From: Thecamonas trahens ATCC 50062
Taxonomy: Eukaryota > Apusozoa > Apusomonadida > Apusomonadidae
Direction of reading: 5' to 3'
DNA length: 27,388 nucleotides
NCBI RefSeq assembly: GCF_000142905.1
Contig: NW_013657638.1
Coordinates: 121,884-149,271, forward strand
Made by a program: the position numbers and the translations under genes. How positions within the stretch are numbered: the stretch's first letter is position 1; each line of letters starts with the position of its first letter. Below are positions 27,350 through 27,388 of the stretch, piece by piece. Under the pieces are notes generated by a model. The model ran no database searches, was not told where the DNA came from, and was given only the letters and a program-made list of their open reading frames with translations.

Positions 27350-27388
27350 CCCTCCCCTCCCCTCCCCTCCCCTCCCCTCCCCCTCCCC
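27350..27388. repeat. (CCCCT)n run at the window end
   Basis: Seven or so CCCCT units, ending in CCCCCTCCCC, run to the window edge. The minus strand is a regular GGGGA repeat able to form a G-quadruplex. It lies upstream of the JMJD6-like gene's visible exon. Confidence 0.9.

Noticed and set aside
1-27388. Bacterial origin of the window
   Set aside because: No Shine-Dalgarno spacing or operons. The JMJD6, RGS and TPR-clamp families, splice-like sites and long low-complexity proteins point to a eukaryote.

Overview
This window looks like nuclear DNA of a GC-rich, compact, intron-poor unicellular eukaryote. The genes encode a JMJD6-type hydroxylase, a TPR co-chaperone, an RGS-domain protein and huge multi-domain membrane proteins. 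None is in an operon with Shine-Dalgarno sites, and the spacers are only tens to a few hundred bases. TAG, TGA and TAA all act as stops, so the code appears standard. The style (GC-rich genes, Calx-beta arrays, beta-helix ectodomains on multi-TM proteins) resembles what I recall of the apusomonad Thecamonas trahens. That is a guess from memory, not a database match.

Layout, left to right. A nuclear-type TPR co-chaperone (63-1163, +) converges on an unrecognised alpha-helical protein (1160-3214, -), and their stop codons share one CTAG. Next come two minus-strand reading frames, 3353-6583 and 6601-10377, which probably form a single gene. Its N-terminal part is Ser/Lys-rich with a DPYGLSSDDG repeat; its C-terminal part has FxPxIN/HERLY-type motifs, a degenerate EF-hand, an AIR9-like domain, Lys-Ala repeats and an RGS domain. 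A D-glutamate cyclase family (DUF1445/UPF0317) gene follows (10723-11657, -).

The centre holds two giant surface proteins transcribed divergently from a 502-bp spacer. The minus-strand gene (11833-16355) has a signal peptide, a parallel beta-helix ectodomain and Cys-rich segments. The plus-strand gene (16858-25985, about 3,040 residues) has a signal peptide, a bacterial-looking N-domain and about fifteen Calx-beta-type repeats. Despite unrelated stalks, both end in the same series: TIG-like domain, Cys-rich domain, about ten membrane segments, and a long basic Ser/Arg tail. I take this pair as the most interesting content. The right end carries the 3' part of a JMJD6-like gene (26046-27070, -), whose 5' exon(s) lie beyond a likely intron containing a 30-bp minisatellite.

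Four genes are broken by a frame change of the same sense (one base apparently missing) where the protein homology or internal repeat runs straight through. I read these as single-base deletions, most simply sequence errors, and describe the genes across them. No RNA genes, transposons or CRISPR arrays were seen.
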